A DNA stretch of 64,000 nt from Ceratothoa steindachneri (GCA_963969495.1 OZ018324.1:161723758-161787757); one strand, 5' to 3'. Counted from the first letter of the stretch, positions 47,231-59,455 are shown. Program-made: numbers and translations. The notes: a model not told the origin generated them from the letters alone.

Positions 47231-50200
47231 AACAACCGTCGTACTCTCCCATCATTTTATGGAAAAATTTTCATCATGTGGGGGTGCAAATTAGTTTAAG
47301 AATTAGTGTTTTATTTGAAATCCATTCTGGGAATTCTTGATTAGATTAGCGCGAATCTAGTTGCTCCGTGTTCCTATCTCCATTTAGTCCCTCTAACATC
47401 GGCCAGTTTTTAGATCTTTGGCTAGGTCGTCTAGCTGATATTAGCTTTAGACAATTGCATCACATCTGATTTCCCTAATCGCCGATTCCTGGCTCAAAGC
47501 TCAGCCTCGGAGGTTGTTATCCTTGAGCCCCGTGACCTAGCGGAATCGAACTAAGTCGCTCTTCGACCTGATAAGTGGGAAGAAGAAAGTGATGTAATCC
47601 AATAAGTTAAGAAGATGAACTGAAGAAAAGATGGGAGAAGGAATGTCGAAAACCTCCAGGAATAGTTCGTACAAATACCAAACAAGTTCAAAATTACAAA
47701 TTCCTTTTCCCTTATGAGTTTTTGTTTTGCCTGGACACCTACCTATGTTGGTTTCGTGTCAACGCAAAACTCAGATCACGTCACCATTGTGAACTTCCCC
47801 TTATAAGATGCACTTGTTGGTTAGCGCCTCTTAGTTTTAAATAATACTAAGTAATAATAATTATTATTTTTGTTAATGCTAAGAAGCGAAACTGAACAGT
47901 TAATTTAATTACTTATCATCTTAAGGGAAAGAGCCACACACAAACCTAAAGCCATAAAGGCGAACTGTGTTGCTTGCAACTTGAGAGAAGAATACATCAC
48001 TGATACTCATTAACAAAGACCTCTTGATTGGAGAGATCTTTGTTAAAGACGAAAGCGGTGCAGATGCTTTTCTGGGTGTTAAGATGCACGGAATGTCCGC
48101 GTGTCTATCCGGGAAGCTGACGAGGAGAATACACACACACCGCACAATTTCGATCCAGGCAAATGGTGAACTATGGGAGGTATGGAAAACCCCTTTACTC
48201 TCTTGGGACTTTTCTTTTGTTGTTCTCTCAACGACATTACTCGGAGTACCAAAGAGTACCTGTCAATATTCGGGTTATCCTCCACTGTCATCTAATATTT
48301 CTATCGGTGGGGGGTGGGCTTTTTACGCCTGTGTATCAAGTGTTTATCTGCAGAGCACCTTTTGAGTTGACAAGTTGGGTGGATATGATATCTGTAAGTT
48401 ATTCGCTTTTCGGAATATGTTTACGAATTGGAAAATATGTTATTTCTCTATTAGAATATTGATTCCTTGTTCCCTCTCACTTAATTATTCTTTTGCTCAC
48501 ACATTTACCCAATCTCTCACCAATTCTCTGTTACTCACTCACCTATTCCTCCCTCTCTCCACCCTCTCCTCTCAAGCAGGTTTTGCAACCACTGCGCTCC
48601 ACTGAAGCCGTTTTAAAAGTAAACACTTAATTTCGTGATTGATCTAAGCTCAGGAAAGAGACCACGATCTTATCGAGTGCGTCCACAATCTATTGGTGAA
48701 GTGGAGAGGAAGATTTCCATATTTGCCCTCAACCTATACTGTTTCTATGCCCATCATTCTAAAAGAGGGCGACGTTTTGATGGAGATTGAGCAAAAATGG
48801 AGTGTAATATATTTCTGGAGGCATTCTAAGATATAATTGAAAAAAAAGAAGAAAATTTTATATTTTTCTATCTTTTCCTTTCACCCCATCCTTCTCTTTT
48901 CCTCTTTTCCTACCACACGTTATTTTTAATTATCTATACACGGCGTTTGTTCTATTTTACCAACTACCTTAAACTGATCATATTTTAACCTACTTATTAT
49001 GCTATATATGTAACTACTACTTAGTAAAAATAAATTCTCTCGTGTTGAATAATTGTGTACATTTTTCTTTCGGGTATTTTTCTTGTAAATTTAGGTGAAG
49101 AGTAGATAAGGAACCCTTTCCTCAGATTCGCCACCAAAAATCTGGCTTTCTCCACATTCGGTTAATTAATCCCGTCAATTAATCGCTTATATCCGCTCCC
49201 AAAGCCCGGATGTCTTATTAAAACAAACGCTCTGTTTGTCCATAGATCTCCATTCAACCAGTTCCTCAATCTCTAAACCAACCGCCTCTCATCCCCGTCG
49301 GAAGATGCGCGCCCATTTCGAAGCGACCAACGGCTTACCACAATAAATAACCAAAATAACCTTACGTGCTCGTTTAAATAAAACCCACACACAAAACTTA
49401 CGTCCGGGCTGTTGTTGCCTGTGGGATGTATTTTGAGAAGTGACTAGGGAGTGTGTCCCACTCGAAGTCGGCCGGGGCGCTATTGCCCCCCGCGTCTTCA
49501 GACAAATGGAGCTCTAACGCTGAGAAAAGAACCGCACTCACTTACAGACAACGGAGAGAGATCTCCAACACATCCGTACTTGTTCACAGCTCATGACATA
49601 CTAAGTATCTAACATGGAATGGGAGAGAGAAAGAGAGGGAGATAGAAATACAGACAGACTGTCAGGCCAATAAATCAGTCGCCGTGAATAGCACATTGCC
49701 ACTAAATAAAATTCTCCGAGCTAGAAATGAAAGAGAGAGTTGAGGACGAGACAGGAAGTGGACAATGCCTTCACAGAACAGCATCGAATTTAAGGCGAAT
49801 AAGAGTATGTACGTAAGGGGAACGGAGGGGATTGGCGTTTTATTAAATTCCATTATTGGTGAGCACGAGTCGCTTTTCTAAGACTCTTATTAATGAGCGC
49901 TTCCTCTAAAATGAAGTTATTTCTCAGTAGGTGATCCGAGCAGCTGTTGCTACCGACTGATTCCATCGAAAAAGGGCAGGCAAGTGCTCTTCCTAGTGAG
50001 GGTAAGGGACGCTTCACCCTTTGCAGTAGAGGGAAAATTTGCTAAGAAATGGTCATATTTCAACTCTGGGTTCAGGGGCGCACACCCCTCCCAAACCCAA
50101 GGGTTTACCTGCCCCAACAGCGCAAATCACATCCACACGAGGGCAGCGAGATAAGAACGGCGCGCGGATTTCAAGAACAAATGTGGCACCAATAATTAAA

Positions 50201-50559
50201 AAAAAAAACTTTTACTTTATGTAAATAATTAACGTAATTATTATTATTGCCTGAAAGTAAGTAGAAAAACCAACGGTTGCATTTCTCCCGGAAAAATTTT
50301 GGGGAAAGTTATGTAAAGCATGTGGTTAAGTTAGGTGAAGTAAATAATATGTTATGTGTGGGAGGCAGGAAGAATACCGCCCACAGCACGTGCCCTAAAA
50401 GAGGAGTAAGACTGGATAGGGGCTGCTGGTCTGTGAAACCTCGCCTCCAAAAGCTTTATCTTACCATGCGCCACACAATGACGGCAATGGGCGGGGGCTG
50501 TCGCGGACCACGTCCAGTCAGGCCGGTTAATCCGCATTAATGTGTGAATCGAGTTGGTG
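47231..50559. other. unassigned; small perfect-looking hairpin at 48010-48046
   Basis: 48010-48024 and 48032-48046 are inverted (TTAACAAAGA...TCTTTGTTAA) with one mismatch around a 7-base loop. No coding family is recognised in the rest; 48.5 kb is a CT-rich stretch. Confidence 0.35.
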
Positions 50560-51530
50560 TGTGTAATATAAGTGGCTATAGGTGATGTAGGAAAGAGTGA
50601 AATGTTATTCAATGTCTTAAAAACAATGTGATTGCTGATGCTTTCACTATGTGAGGGAAACATGAAGGGAAATGAAGAGTTTGTGTGGGATGGAGAGAAT
50701 GGAATGCAAACAGGTGTGGATCAGGATAGTGGGAGTAAAGAGGGTGTTGCAGTCCTATTGAGTGAGGAGTGGCATTATACAATGGTTGAGTAAGAGTAAG
50801 CTTGAAAATTATTTGGGTGAATTTTCGATTTGCAAGAGTGAAACTATGCGTGGTTTTAGTTTATGACCCCTGTGACGATAGAAGTGCAAGTGTAAAAGAG
50901 AGATGAGAGATTTGGGAATAACTTCTGAGGAGTGGTGGGTAGAATTGGGAATTGATAACGGTTGATTCTTGAGAAGATAGGAAGGGACGAAGAGGTGAGA
51001 GAATGAAAGAGGGATAATTGGAGCCTTTGGTACCGGGAGAGAGTGAAAATGGAGAAAGGGTGGTAGAGTTCTGTATTGATAGAAACTATTTTGGGGGGCA
51101 ATTACATGCTTTCAGCACAAGAATGTGCATAAAGACATACGGGGTGAGCAAAGAAGGAGTTGAAATTATAACCGCCGATCTGTGCTTAGTAAGAAAGAAT
51201 ATGATGCGGGGATAGAGTGGATAAGTGGATAGATTGAGTAAGAGATGGTGTCAAAAAAAGGTGTGTGAATGATTTTGTGGCTGGAAATGTCCCGATGTGG
51301 TGTGGCCAGGTAAGAATTATAGATGGAAATAGATTTGAGTGAGATTGAGTTTGAGGGTGTGTGAAGAATTGGAAAAACGCATAAAAGATGGTCGAGTTTA
51401 GTTTAAATGAGAGTATGAGAGAGCAAAGACTGACTAAGGATGAAGTGGTTGATATTATGAATGATAGGTGAGGATGAGGGCACATGCTAGGCGCCTCCCT
51501 GATTAGATGAGATGCTACAACACATTTCAC
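50560..51530 (+). pseudogene. LINE endonuclease-domain relic (RTE-like)
   Basis: Translation in several frames gives VAVLLSEEWH-like, WVNFRFARVKLCVV and VYDPCD (about 50800-50870), then GESENGERVVEFCIDRN (51040-51090) and AFSTRMCIKTYGVSKEGVEI to LVRKNMM (51110-51205). The ENGERLVEFC and NTFF-KYTW...IDYVLV blocks are typical of endonucleases of RTE-like LINEs. The GDFN block is not recognisable. Codons after 51230 keep an AG-rich look but no reverse transcriptase is seen. Confidence 0.55.
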
Positions 51531-53989
51531 CCCATCGCTACGAAGGACAAATTTGGCGTAAACAAATTGTCGTGTGGCTTTGTGCTAAATCAGCCATAAA
51601 ATGTGTTGGGTAGTCTTATTGGTGTTGAAGGGACCCGACCCAACTTTGTAGGAAAGCAATTTATGATAAGAATGAGAATTTAAATTATAGGGTAATCCAA
51701 CGATGAATCTGAGGGAGAACAAGTAAACTGGTCTTAACATTGAATCGTATAAACAACACATTTGATGAAGTGAATTTAATGACCTCAAAACCGTTTTGTT
51801 CAACACATTTGTCACTGTGCATTGATGCTCTTCCGCGCAAATGCAGTCGAGGGCTGCGGAAGTTGAGAAGAAAAACTTTCTATCACCCCCCCTTAGGTTG
51901 AAGTAGTTAATATGCCTGACATTGTACACATGTAGATAAGTGTGTACAGTAGATTATATATTTAAAAAAAATAAAAAAATAAAAAAATAGCATGTTAGAG
52001 ATACACTCGTAGATAAGTGTGTATCGTAGTTTCGGATGTAGTGTAGCGGACTAGCCTCGAGCGGACCTTAGGGTCTTTGTTGGTCCTAGATTCTGTAGTT
52101 CTGTAGTTCTGTAGTTAAACATAATCAAATTGAACTCTGGGAGAATTTTCTCCCATTGATTTGTTTCGAAAGCCCTCTTTGTTCAATAAAGGTTAGTGTA
52201 ATGAAAATATGATTATCTATAAGAGAAAGGGCGTAAAGGCAAATTGAATAGGGTAGAAGCTTGATGCCCAATTTCTGTAGTCATCCTTAAAAAAAAGAGG
52301 ACGGGTATTAACGGCAAGATGACAAGTCACGTTCTGTTGACAAGAACTGGTTGTTTCTCTCCTATCTCGTTCCTTTTACCGGTTTCTGGACAAGGCCTGT
52401 GATTGATTTTTGTAACTTGTAAAGGTACATAGTGAATAATGTCAACTAGTAAATAATGTGAACGTGTCCATCTTATGGTCACTTTGATCCTTCTGTGAAG
52501 TTAGGCCATGAAAAGAGTTTATGGTCTTCAGTTCTACTTCAGATTGTCGCATGAAGCCTACTTCTTTTCGAATATTATTAATTTTCGACGAAAATGATCA
52601 TTATGATTGAGTAGAAGCAGTTTAAAGGTGACTTTCATATACTGCTGGTTTAGTTGATCTTCTGACAACTTATTACGAAACTGACATATCTATCAGATGC
52701 CAGATAATTTCGGGCATTTTCTATATTCTTTTAATTACTCGCAGCCTCAAGTAAACACAAGAACATGCTATGACATTTCGCGAGTTTAAACTAGCAACTT
52801 CCACTAATGAAGGTGAAATTAATAACCACAGTATTCAACAGTAGTGTTAAAGGTTTTGAACCCGAGATAAGCTATCTAAAGATGCAACTCTTGCATGAGC
52901 TTCGCTAAAGGTTAATACTGGTGAATTGATGCTTTCTGCTCAATTAAATCCACTATTAAGGTATCAAGTGAATAAGTTATTAGATATTGAAACCAGGCAA
53001 AATAATTCTCTGCTCATGCGCCACTTCACAAAAAAAAAAAAACGTGTGAGGACTCATCCACAGTTCGTCGCCAAGTTTAAACTCGTACAAAATAATCATT
53101 TAAAAGTTGTTTTGTCGGCTTCTGATTGGAGGCGACTAGCAAATTATGACATATTGTAAACAAATTAACTACATGCGGCTATTACTCATCCTACAACTCT
53201 AAATGACGCTCTCAAACTCATAACAAATTTGTAGATCAAAATACTGGTGACGATGCAGAGCTTTTCCTAAAAGTATATTGGTAAAAAAAACCTTCAAGAA
53301 CACCAACTTGATTTGATTTATGTAAGACACGTACCCTCGTACCAAGAACACAAGGGAAATGACATTTGGATATAACTTCCTCTCCTCTCTCTGAAATGTA
53401 ATCATTTCTATTTTTATGCTCATTTAGTAAGAGCTCCCTCGTGGAACGAAGCCTACATGCCTCAGCAGCTAATTAACTGTTTTCTGAAGAGTGGCATCAT
53501 TCAAGATTAATTAAGCAAATATTTGGCGCATATTTTCGGAAGAGAAACATCAAGGAACTTCATTTACACACACGCAATAATAATAATATCTAAAAAAAAG
53601 ATAAAAAAATACTCATTTTCTTTGAGGGGAGGGGAAAGGGGAAATACCATCGTTTGTAATAAACTTTGGGTGCAATATTTTACCCTGCACCAAGCATGTA
53701 AATGAGAAAGAAAACAAAAATGCTTTCATGCCTTCTAATGGGGGAATTTTGGTTCGTACATCTGAAATCAAGCTTTTGTGTACAAACCCATATGCACAAG
53801 CAAATTTGAGTATTGTAAAGATTTTCTCGATCATCACAGAAATCAGTTAGGCAATGTACCGAAGATAGTTTACCAACAAAATCGTGTGGTACGATAAAAC
53901 TACCTTCAAGCTGAAGGCCACAGTATAGCGAGACAACTACAGATATTGGTTTCTTAATAATTCCACACGTTTATGTGTATAAGCATGTT
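51531..53989. other. unassigned; short repeats at 51.93-52.12 kb
   Basis: GTAGATAAGTGTGTA occurs twice (about 51932 and 52009) and TTCTGTAG three times in a row (52091-52115). An A-run lies at 53029-53042. No coding family is recognised. Confidence 0.35.
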
Positions 53990-54365
53990 AATTTACAATG
54001 ATTAAAAGTGTAGTTTATCATACAGGTACTGGTTGGACCAGTTTTGTTTAATGGGAGCCTTCCTTCTTTATCAATGTGATGTCAGAAAGTACCTCGCTAA
54101 AACGTTATTGAACCGTTGGATAGGACGAAGAGGAAGCAGTAATTATTCTGCACGTCCACCGGACTTGACTTCACTTGATTTTTAATTGTGGGGCTACCTA
54201 AAGAATACAGTTTATGGTACAATACCTACAACACTAGAACACCTAAAACACGCAATTAGGGAAAAGTGTGTGACCATCGCAGCACCCACATTAGCCAATG
54301 TCTTCGAATCAGTAATTCAACGCATTATTGTCATTATTGTCCTGGAGGATATTTTGAACACTTAG
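53990..54365 (+). pseudogene. mariner/IS630-like transposase C-terminal fragment
   Basis: LVGPVLFNGSL (about 54028), then YLAKTLLNRWIGRRGS, ARPPDLTSLDF, LWGYLKNTVYGTIPTTLEHLK and a C-terminal helix-rich stretch to the stop near 54365. The PPDLTxLDFxLWGYLK block carries the third catalytic Asp of Tc1/mariner-like transposases. One TAA lies inside this block and one frame change before it. The N-terminus is absent. Confidence 0.7.
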
Positions 54366-54897
54366 TGTAGTTAATTGAATTGTATATAAAAACACCTCGA
54401 TACAACATTTTAATCACTTAGATCACTAATTTACATTTCATTGGCAATTGCTATGACAGTATGTTTTTGTTCAAGAACCATATTAAAAAAACTCTAAAAT
54501 GAACTTTTCGCAAATTGGGGTCAAATCATTAGAATTCACTAAAGAGAGAGTTAATAATATTAACCATCATAAACATTTATTATTATTATCAAGATTACTA
54601 TTACGAACTACAAGGCAGCTCTAAGTACCACGTTTCAAGGATGGCGTATTTTCGTGAAAGACTATATATAATGTAGCAATTTGTGAATAATTCCATTTCT
54701 GTTCATTCCCTGAAGATGACCTAACATGGTTGAAAGACGTCTAGGAATAAAGAATGTAATTTGCGGATGTTTTTTCTTGCCTCGATGATCCCGTTAAAAA
54801 AACTTGTAAAAAATATTAAGAAAATACAAGTTAAAATTAATGACGCTGCCACAGCTGTGGACTTCAATAGTATCTGCATACAATATGGCCTGTTACC

Positions 54898-54900
<3 letters not shown>
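54366..54900. other. unassigned; CCTGAAGATGAC...GAAA motif at 54709-54735
   Basis: The motif CTGAAGATGACC-TAACAT-GGTTGAAAG precedes AATAAA. A related motif follows the Penelope copy at 62060-62090. Otherwise AT-rich. Confidence 0.35.

Positions 54901-54966
<66 letters not shown>
54901..54966. repeat. (TA)n microsatellite
   Basis: About thirty TA units. Confidence 0.96.
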
Positions 54967-54967
<1 letters not shown>

Positions 54968-55065
54968 GGCATATATATCCTCTATAACATTATATTTTTA
55001 GAACGTGTTTTTTTTAATGTTTTTTTTTAAAGTGGACAAGTAAACTGGTATGAATTTCCAGTGCA

Positions 55066-55560
55066 TTCTTTACCCCTCCTCTTTCTACCCCCTCCTTCTT
55101 CCAGCCTTCCCCCCCCTCTCCCTCTCTCTCTTGCCCCTCCCTCTTCCCCACTCTACCTCTCTCCCCGCCCGCTCCCTCCCTCTATCTCCCTCTGCCAACT
55201 ATCCCCTCATCCTCCAACCCTCTAGCCCTCCACCCTCTCCCCTCCTTATCTCTCTATCACCCCCCTCTCTACTCACTAAATATCATCCTTTTCTCCTCTC
55301 CCTATCACCCTCTCCCCTCTCTATCCTCTCCCAACTCTCCCCCTCTCTACCTTCTCTCTCCTGCACTCCCCTTATTTACCCCTATTCCCACAACTCTCCC
55401 CTCTCGCTACCGCACTACCTCTCTCTCCCACACTACTCCTCTCTTCCCCTCCCCTCCCCCTATCCTTCTTTTTTCCTTCTCCCCCTCCCCACTATTTCCA
55501 TCTATATCTACCCTTTCATCTCTATCTAACTATCTCCTATATCCTTAAACACCCCTTTTA
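55066..55560. repeat. polypyrimidine (C/T-rich) block
   Basis: Nearly 500 bases consist almost only of C and T with scattered A. It is open in one plus-strand frame (55050-55529) only because stop codons need purines, so I do not call a protein. Confidence 0.9.
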
Positions 55561-55574
55561 TCCTATTATTAGAG

Positions 55575-55890
55575 CCTTGAAAAGTGGGAAGAAAGGAGAG
55601 GGGGGAAATAGAGGGAGGAGAAGGGAGGAAACTAGGGGGAATAGTTGGGGAGGGGGGGAGGGCAAAGTGTATATTTTTAGAACGTCATTTTTTGAATAAT
55701 TTTTAATTTTATTATAACTTAGTTTATGAATGAGTTCCTTCCCTCACCCTGTCTCCCCTATTGAGAAGGGGGAGATATAGGGTGAGGGGAGTAAAGGGAT
55801 TAGGGAAGATAGGTAGGAGTAAGGAGGGAAGGAATAGGGATAGATGAAGGAGGAGATGAGAGGGTAGGAAAACATAGAGGTGAAGGGGTA
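55575..55890. repeat. polypurine (G/A-rich) blocks
   Basis: G/A-rich sequence at 55575-55665 and 55755-55890 around a short AT-rich spacer. It is roughly complementary in kind to the preceding pyrimidine block. Confidence 0.85.
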
Positions 55891-55918
55891 GAGATGATCA
55901 CAATCGATTTGAAAGATC

Positions 55919-55983
55919 AAATAGGCCGAAGGCCAACAGCCCTAAGGGCTGGTAGCGAGTGAAGTGAAGCGCAAGCCATGGCT

Positions 55984-55984
<1 letters not shown>
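55919..55984. repeat. cluster of three short hairpins
   Basis: GGCCGAAGGCC, CAGCCCTAAGGGCTG and AAGCCATGGCTT follow one another directly before a TA tract. Confidence 0.75.

Positions 55985-56036
<52 letters not shown>
55985..56036. repeat. (TA)n microsatellite
   Basis: About twenty-five TA units. Confidence 0.96.
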
Positions 56037-56044
<8 letters not shown>

Positions 56045-56300
56045 TCAAACTTCAATAACCCAGTGAAATATCTCTGAAAATTTCAACAATATAACTCTAA
56101 TATTACTGGCAAGAAAAGGGGCAATATTTGTGAGTAGGAAATAGGAATGTGTATTTCCTGTGATGATAATGTAAGAAAACGTAGAAAGACACGTTTTAGT
56201 TGCTCTCCGATCGTTATTTATCCAAAGATAGAAGAAATTCTGTGTTTACGGGTGATAAAGTTTTCACTTTGGAATCACCAACCAATAGTCAAATATGATA
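56037..56300. other. no feature seen
   Basis: AT-rich flank of the long inverted repeat; the short frame here is not recognised. Confidence 0.35.
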
Positions 56301-56628
56301 TAGCTGATTGGCAATCAGGAAGCATGCAGATAGATAGTAGTTCGATCTAATTTTCTGAATTAACTGTGAATTTTTGAGTATCGATAAAAAGGATCCTCGT
56401 TTTACCATTCTATGACACTCTCCCACAAAGCATTGTTTTGTTTGGGTTTTTATTTGTCAAATCTTGAAGATTCATGATAAAAAGCCAAACAAAACAATGC
56501 TTTGTGAGAGAGTGTTATAGAATGGTAAAACGAGGATCCTTTTTATCGATACTCAAAATCCAAAGTTAGTTCAGAAAATTGCATCGAACTACTATCTATC
56601 GGCATGCTTCTTGATTGCCAATCAGCTA
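56301..56628. repeat. long inverted repeat, arms about 152 nt, loop 23 nt
   Basis: 56301-56453 is the near-perfect reverse complement of 56477-56628. Landmarks are AGCTGATTGGCAATCA at the outer edge, CGATAAAAAGGATCCTCG in the middle and TTGTTTTGTTTGG next to the loop. Only a handful of mismatches and small gaps are seen. Confidence 0.95.
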
Positions 56629-56639
56629 TTACCTAAAAG

Positions 56640-57016
56640 AGATTTTTTTTTTTCAGCTAGATGGTGCGCCGTCTCATACTAGCAAAACAACCTAAATTTT
56701 TTTAGAAGAAAATTGTTCTTATTTTATCAAAAAAGATAAATCGCCTCATCAATTGCTTGACTCTAACCCTATAGACTATTCCATATGGATTTTACTTCAA
56801 TTACATTCCGACTTGTAAATTTATGTGTCCTTAGGCTAAGCATCTCTCTGTCTTCATTAGTTTACCAACGATTCAAGATGACGGATGTCTCCGGCGAAAC
56901 TTGTCTTCGCAAATTAATCGATCCTAACAATGTGGTTTCTCTCCTGCATTTACATGTACGTTACTGTACTTCTTTGGATATTGTTCAACCACAATGGATC
57001 ATAGAAGAGATATAAG
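56640..57016 (+). pseudogene. Tc1-like transposase fragment
   Basis: Just after the inverted repeat comes FQLDGAPSHTSKTT (about 56655-56695), FLEENCSYFIKKDKSPH and LDSNPIDYSIW (about 56760-56790). These correspond to FQQDGAPAHTA and SPDLNPLDYSIW, the second and third catalytic blocks of Tc1-like transposases; the Asp of the second block is present. The right arm of the inverted repeat may encode the preceding stretch (NGKTRILFI resembles a GKTxxFF motif). The rest of the fragment to 57016 is unrecognised. Confidence 0.65.
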
Positions 57017-57039
57017 AACACTTCTCACAAAATACTCAA

Positions 57040-58033
57040 AGGTGCTTACGAGAGCGCACAAACCCACGCTTAGAATCGAATTCCTCAAAACGTGTTCTGA
57101 TCGACAAAATCACGCCAAATTCCCTTTTCAACAAGAAATTTCATTCCTCTAAGGAAGCCCCCTTAACCTTTATTGAAGAACTCACTCTACAGGAACGAAT
57201 ACAATTAACTAAGAGTGAATGTGATCAGAATTTCCTCCTCTAACGAGAAGTTATTCCTAGCCCACGCAGCAACACTACACCCACGGAACTCCAACATATT
57301 CATCACACGATCCAAACCAACCAGGAAAACGTACGACTAAAGACCAAAACACGACCATTAGACGAAACTAAACCATTTATTTTTAAAAAGTCCGTGGTGT
57401 TGTGCCTCTAATCCGAACAAAAATATAGTGAATCTTTCTCAATTTCAATTAACCTAAGATCAAAAGCTCATTCGTGGCTTTGTCCTGTCTTTGTCATACA
57501 AATTTAGTGACAATCGCAATGTTTAACATTTAGTATCGATTGAAAAATCTCAAAATAGAGCCGATATTAATAATGACTTTATCGGTGGTTACTTACTTGG
57601 TGCCTTAAATTTCAAACCTAACTTTGTGTCTATACCATTTCGTTTATCAAGTGCCTTAAGAGAGCTAAAACCAAACATGGATATTATGCTTACAAAATCT
57701 GACAAAACTAATCAGTTAGTCATTATGGACAGCTATCAGTATTTTGCTAAATTGAATGATTTGCTAAATGATAGGAACACTTAGGAAAAACTAAATAATG
57801 AGTCACTTGCAAACTAAACTAAATCTTTCAATAGTTCCCTCAAAGATATTATCAAAGGACACTCTGATCTAATTAAACAATTCAAAGTTTACAATCCCTC
57901 TTTTGCGTACATGTAGGGTTTACCGAAAACACTTGAAGACGGTAATCCGCTTAGACCAATTATTTCCAGTGTAGGATCACACGCGTACAAACTTATGTAG
58001 TGGTTAGCACACATCTCCAAATTAGATGGTAGT
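57040..58033 (+). pseudogene. Penelope-like element copy 1, N-terminal reverse transcriptase region
   Basis: Translation gives AHKPTLRIEFLKTC near the start, then FRLSSALRELKPN, DIMLTKSDKTNQLVIMD and, at 57915-58010, GLPKTLEDGNPLRPIIS with GSHAYKLM. The last block is the YGLPKxHKPGxPLRPIVSxxGSPTY signature of Penelope-like reverse transcriptases. Several stops are present. The coding sequence is interrupted at 58039 by an LTR element and resumes at 59769. Confidence 0.82.
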
Positions 58034-58038
58034 ATCTC

Positions 58039-58798
58039 TGTCGAGGTATGGCCAAGTGTACGTGAATATGCACACACAGGCTCTAAGGTAGGCGAAGAAA
58101 GGCGACAACTGTTATTGTTTCTAAGAGTGCGATTTAAATGGATAGCGGCAGCTGCGTAACCAAGGAATACAACAAACACAAGAGGCTAATGGGCCTCTTG
58201 TCGTAAGAGGTCACCAGATGAACTTCGGAGGACGGCTTCTCCAATCCTTGATCCGAAGGTGGATGAGAAAGGCTGACGTTGCCTCACGAGACTCTTCTCC
58301 CAGACTCGAAGACACGGGGGTGATGTCTGGCTCTTCTGTGGCTTGCGACCGTCACTCTCACTTGTTGGGAGAGAGCTCGTTGAATTGCACTCCTTTCGGG
58401 GAAGTCGCGTCTAACCGAATTTGTCCGTCAGCCTGGAACGGGAGCATATATACCCGGAGCTACTCAAAACAGAGAGAGAGATTGAGACCTTCTTAACCTT
58501 CGTTATCGGGAGTGATGAACCGAGCGCCTCCTTACAAGGCTGGGATCAGCAGCCAGACGGGAGAGAGCAGCGGGGGCATAAACGCGGTTCACGGCGAAGA
58601 TACAAAACAGTCTCCCGACCCGAGGGAGGGGGGGGAGGTTGAGACGACCGGGAGAAAGCTTCGGTGTGAATTTCACGAGAACCTGGCGGCAGGCCAAAAG
58701 AGGGAGAGGTCGGGGGGGGGGGATGACTCGCTTTCTCTCCCAAAATACTGTCTCAGGAGGGGGGGGGTATAATATTATTCAAAAGGGATTCCTCCACA
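58039..58798 (-). repeat. 3' LTR of the nested element
   Basis: About 760 bases, starting TGTGGAGG on the minus strand and ending CGACA. A TATATATG box lies at about 58446-58456 (minus), some 345 bases into the LTR. G-runs occur at 58629, 58716 and 58758. Bases 58498-58798 repeat at 59455-59763. Confidence 0.8.
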
Positions 58799-58811
58799 CT
58801 CTTCCCTTTCC
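58799..58811 (-). promoter_or_regulatory. polypurine tract
   Basis: Minus strand GGAAAGGGAAGAG ends immediately before the LTR TGTGG, the expected place for the plus-strand primer of an LTR element. Confidence 0.75.
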
Positions 58812-59080
58812 AAAGACACTTTTGCAGCGAAAGACACTTGGGAGCGAAAAAAATGTCTACAATAAATTCATTAAGAGGGGAACTTATAAAGTTACACATT
58901 TTATGTTTACCAACAAAAAAACAAACAAACATAACACTACACGGAATTTACATATGTGTAATCACAGATAATTTAATTTATACATACGCACATGCACAGC
59001 AACAAGGCAAAAACAAAAGAAGAAAAATAGTATTTACAAAAAAAAATGAATCAAACGCGAATTTTACTATACACTCAGGT

Positions 59081-59455
59081 TTTGGAGGGGGGCTTCTATA
59101 GGATTCCTACTCAAGCTTTCGGCTAGGTAGTTGTCGGTGCCTTTAACATACATCATAAACTTACGAATAGACTACACTATGGCTAACTTTTCAAGCTTTT
59201 TGATGGCATACGCCTTTTCGCTATGGGACAGCTTCCTGCTAGCATACCCTACAGGATATCCCACTCCATCGTCATCATATTGGACGAGGGCACAACTTAG
59301 GCCATCCTGGGAGGCCTCGGTACGAACACCTAATGTTTTATTTGGATTCAGTAATCTCAAGAGAGGGGCAGAGATTACCTTGTCCTTTAACTGAGGAAAG
59401 CGATCTTCCGCGGAAGGGGTCCAATCGACTGGGACGGTGGCCGTTCTTTTAAACA
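59081..59455 (-). pseudogene. gypsy-type RNase H fragment
   Basis: On the minus strand VDWTPSAEDRFPQLKDKV, LGVRTEASQDGLSCALVQYD, PVGYASRKLSHSEKAYA and KLEKLAIV match the connection and RNase H N-terminal region of Ty3/gypsy pol, in which the first active-site acidic residue is normally Asp in TDAS; here it is Glu (TEAS). After a TAG (59172-59174) the same frame continues YVKGTDNYLAESLSRNP, the C-terminal RNase H block, so the middle of the domain is deleted. It abuts the truncated LTR directly, with no leader. Confidence 0.85.

Noticed and set aside
47505..47560. GTTCGATTCC-like B box on the minus strand
   Set aside because: No A box at a workable distance and no cloverleaf, so neither tRNA nor SINE is supported.
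55050..55529. 159-codon plus-strand frame rich in Ser, Pro and Leu
   Set aside because: It is open because the strand is almost pure C/T; stop codons need purines. No domain or initiation context.
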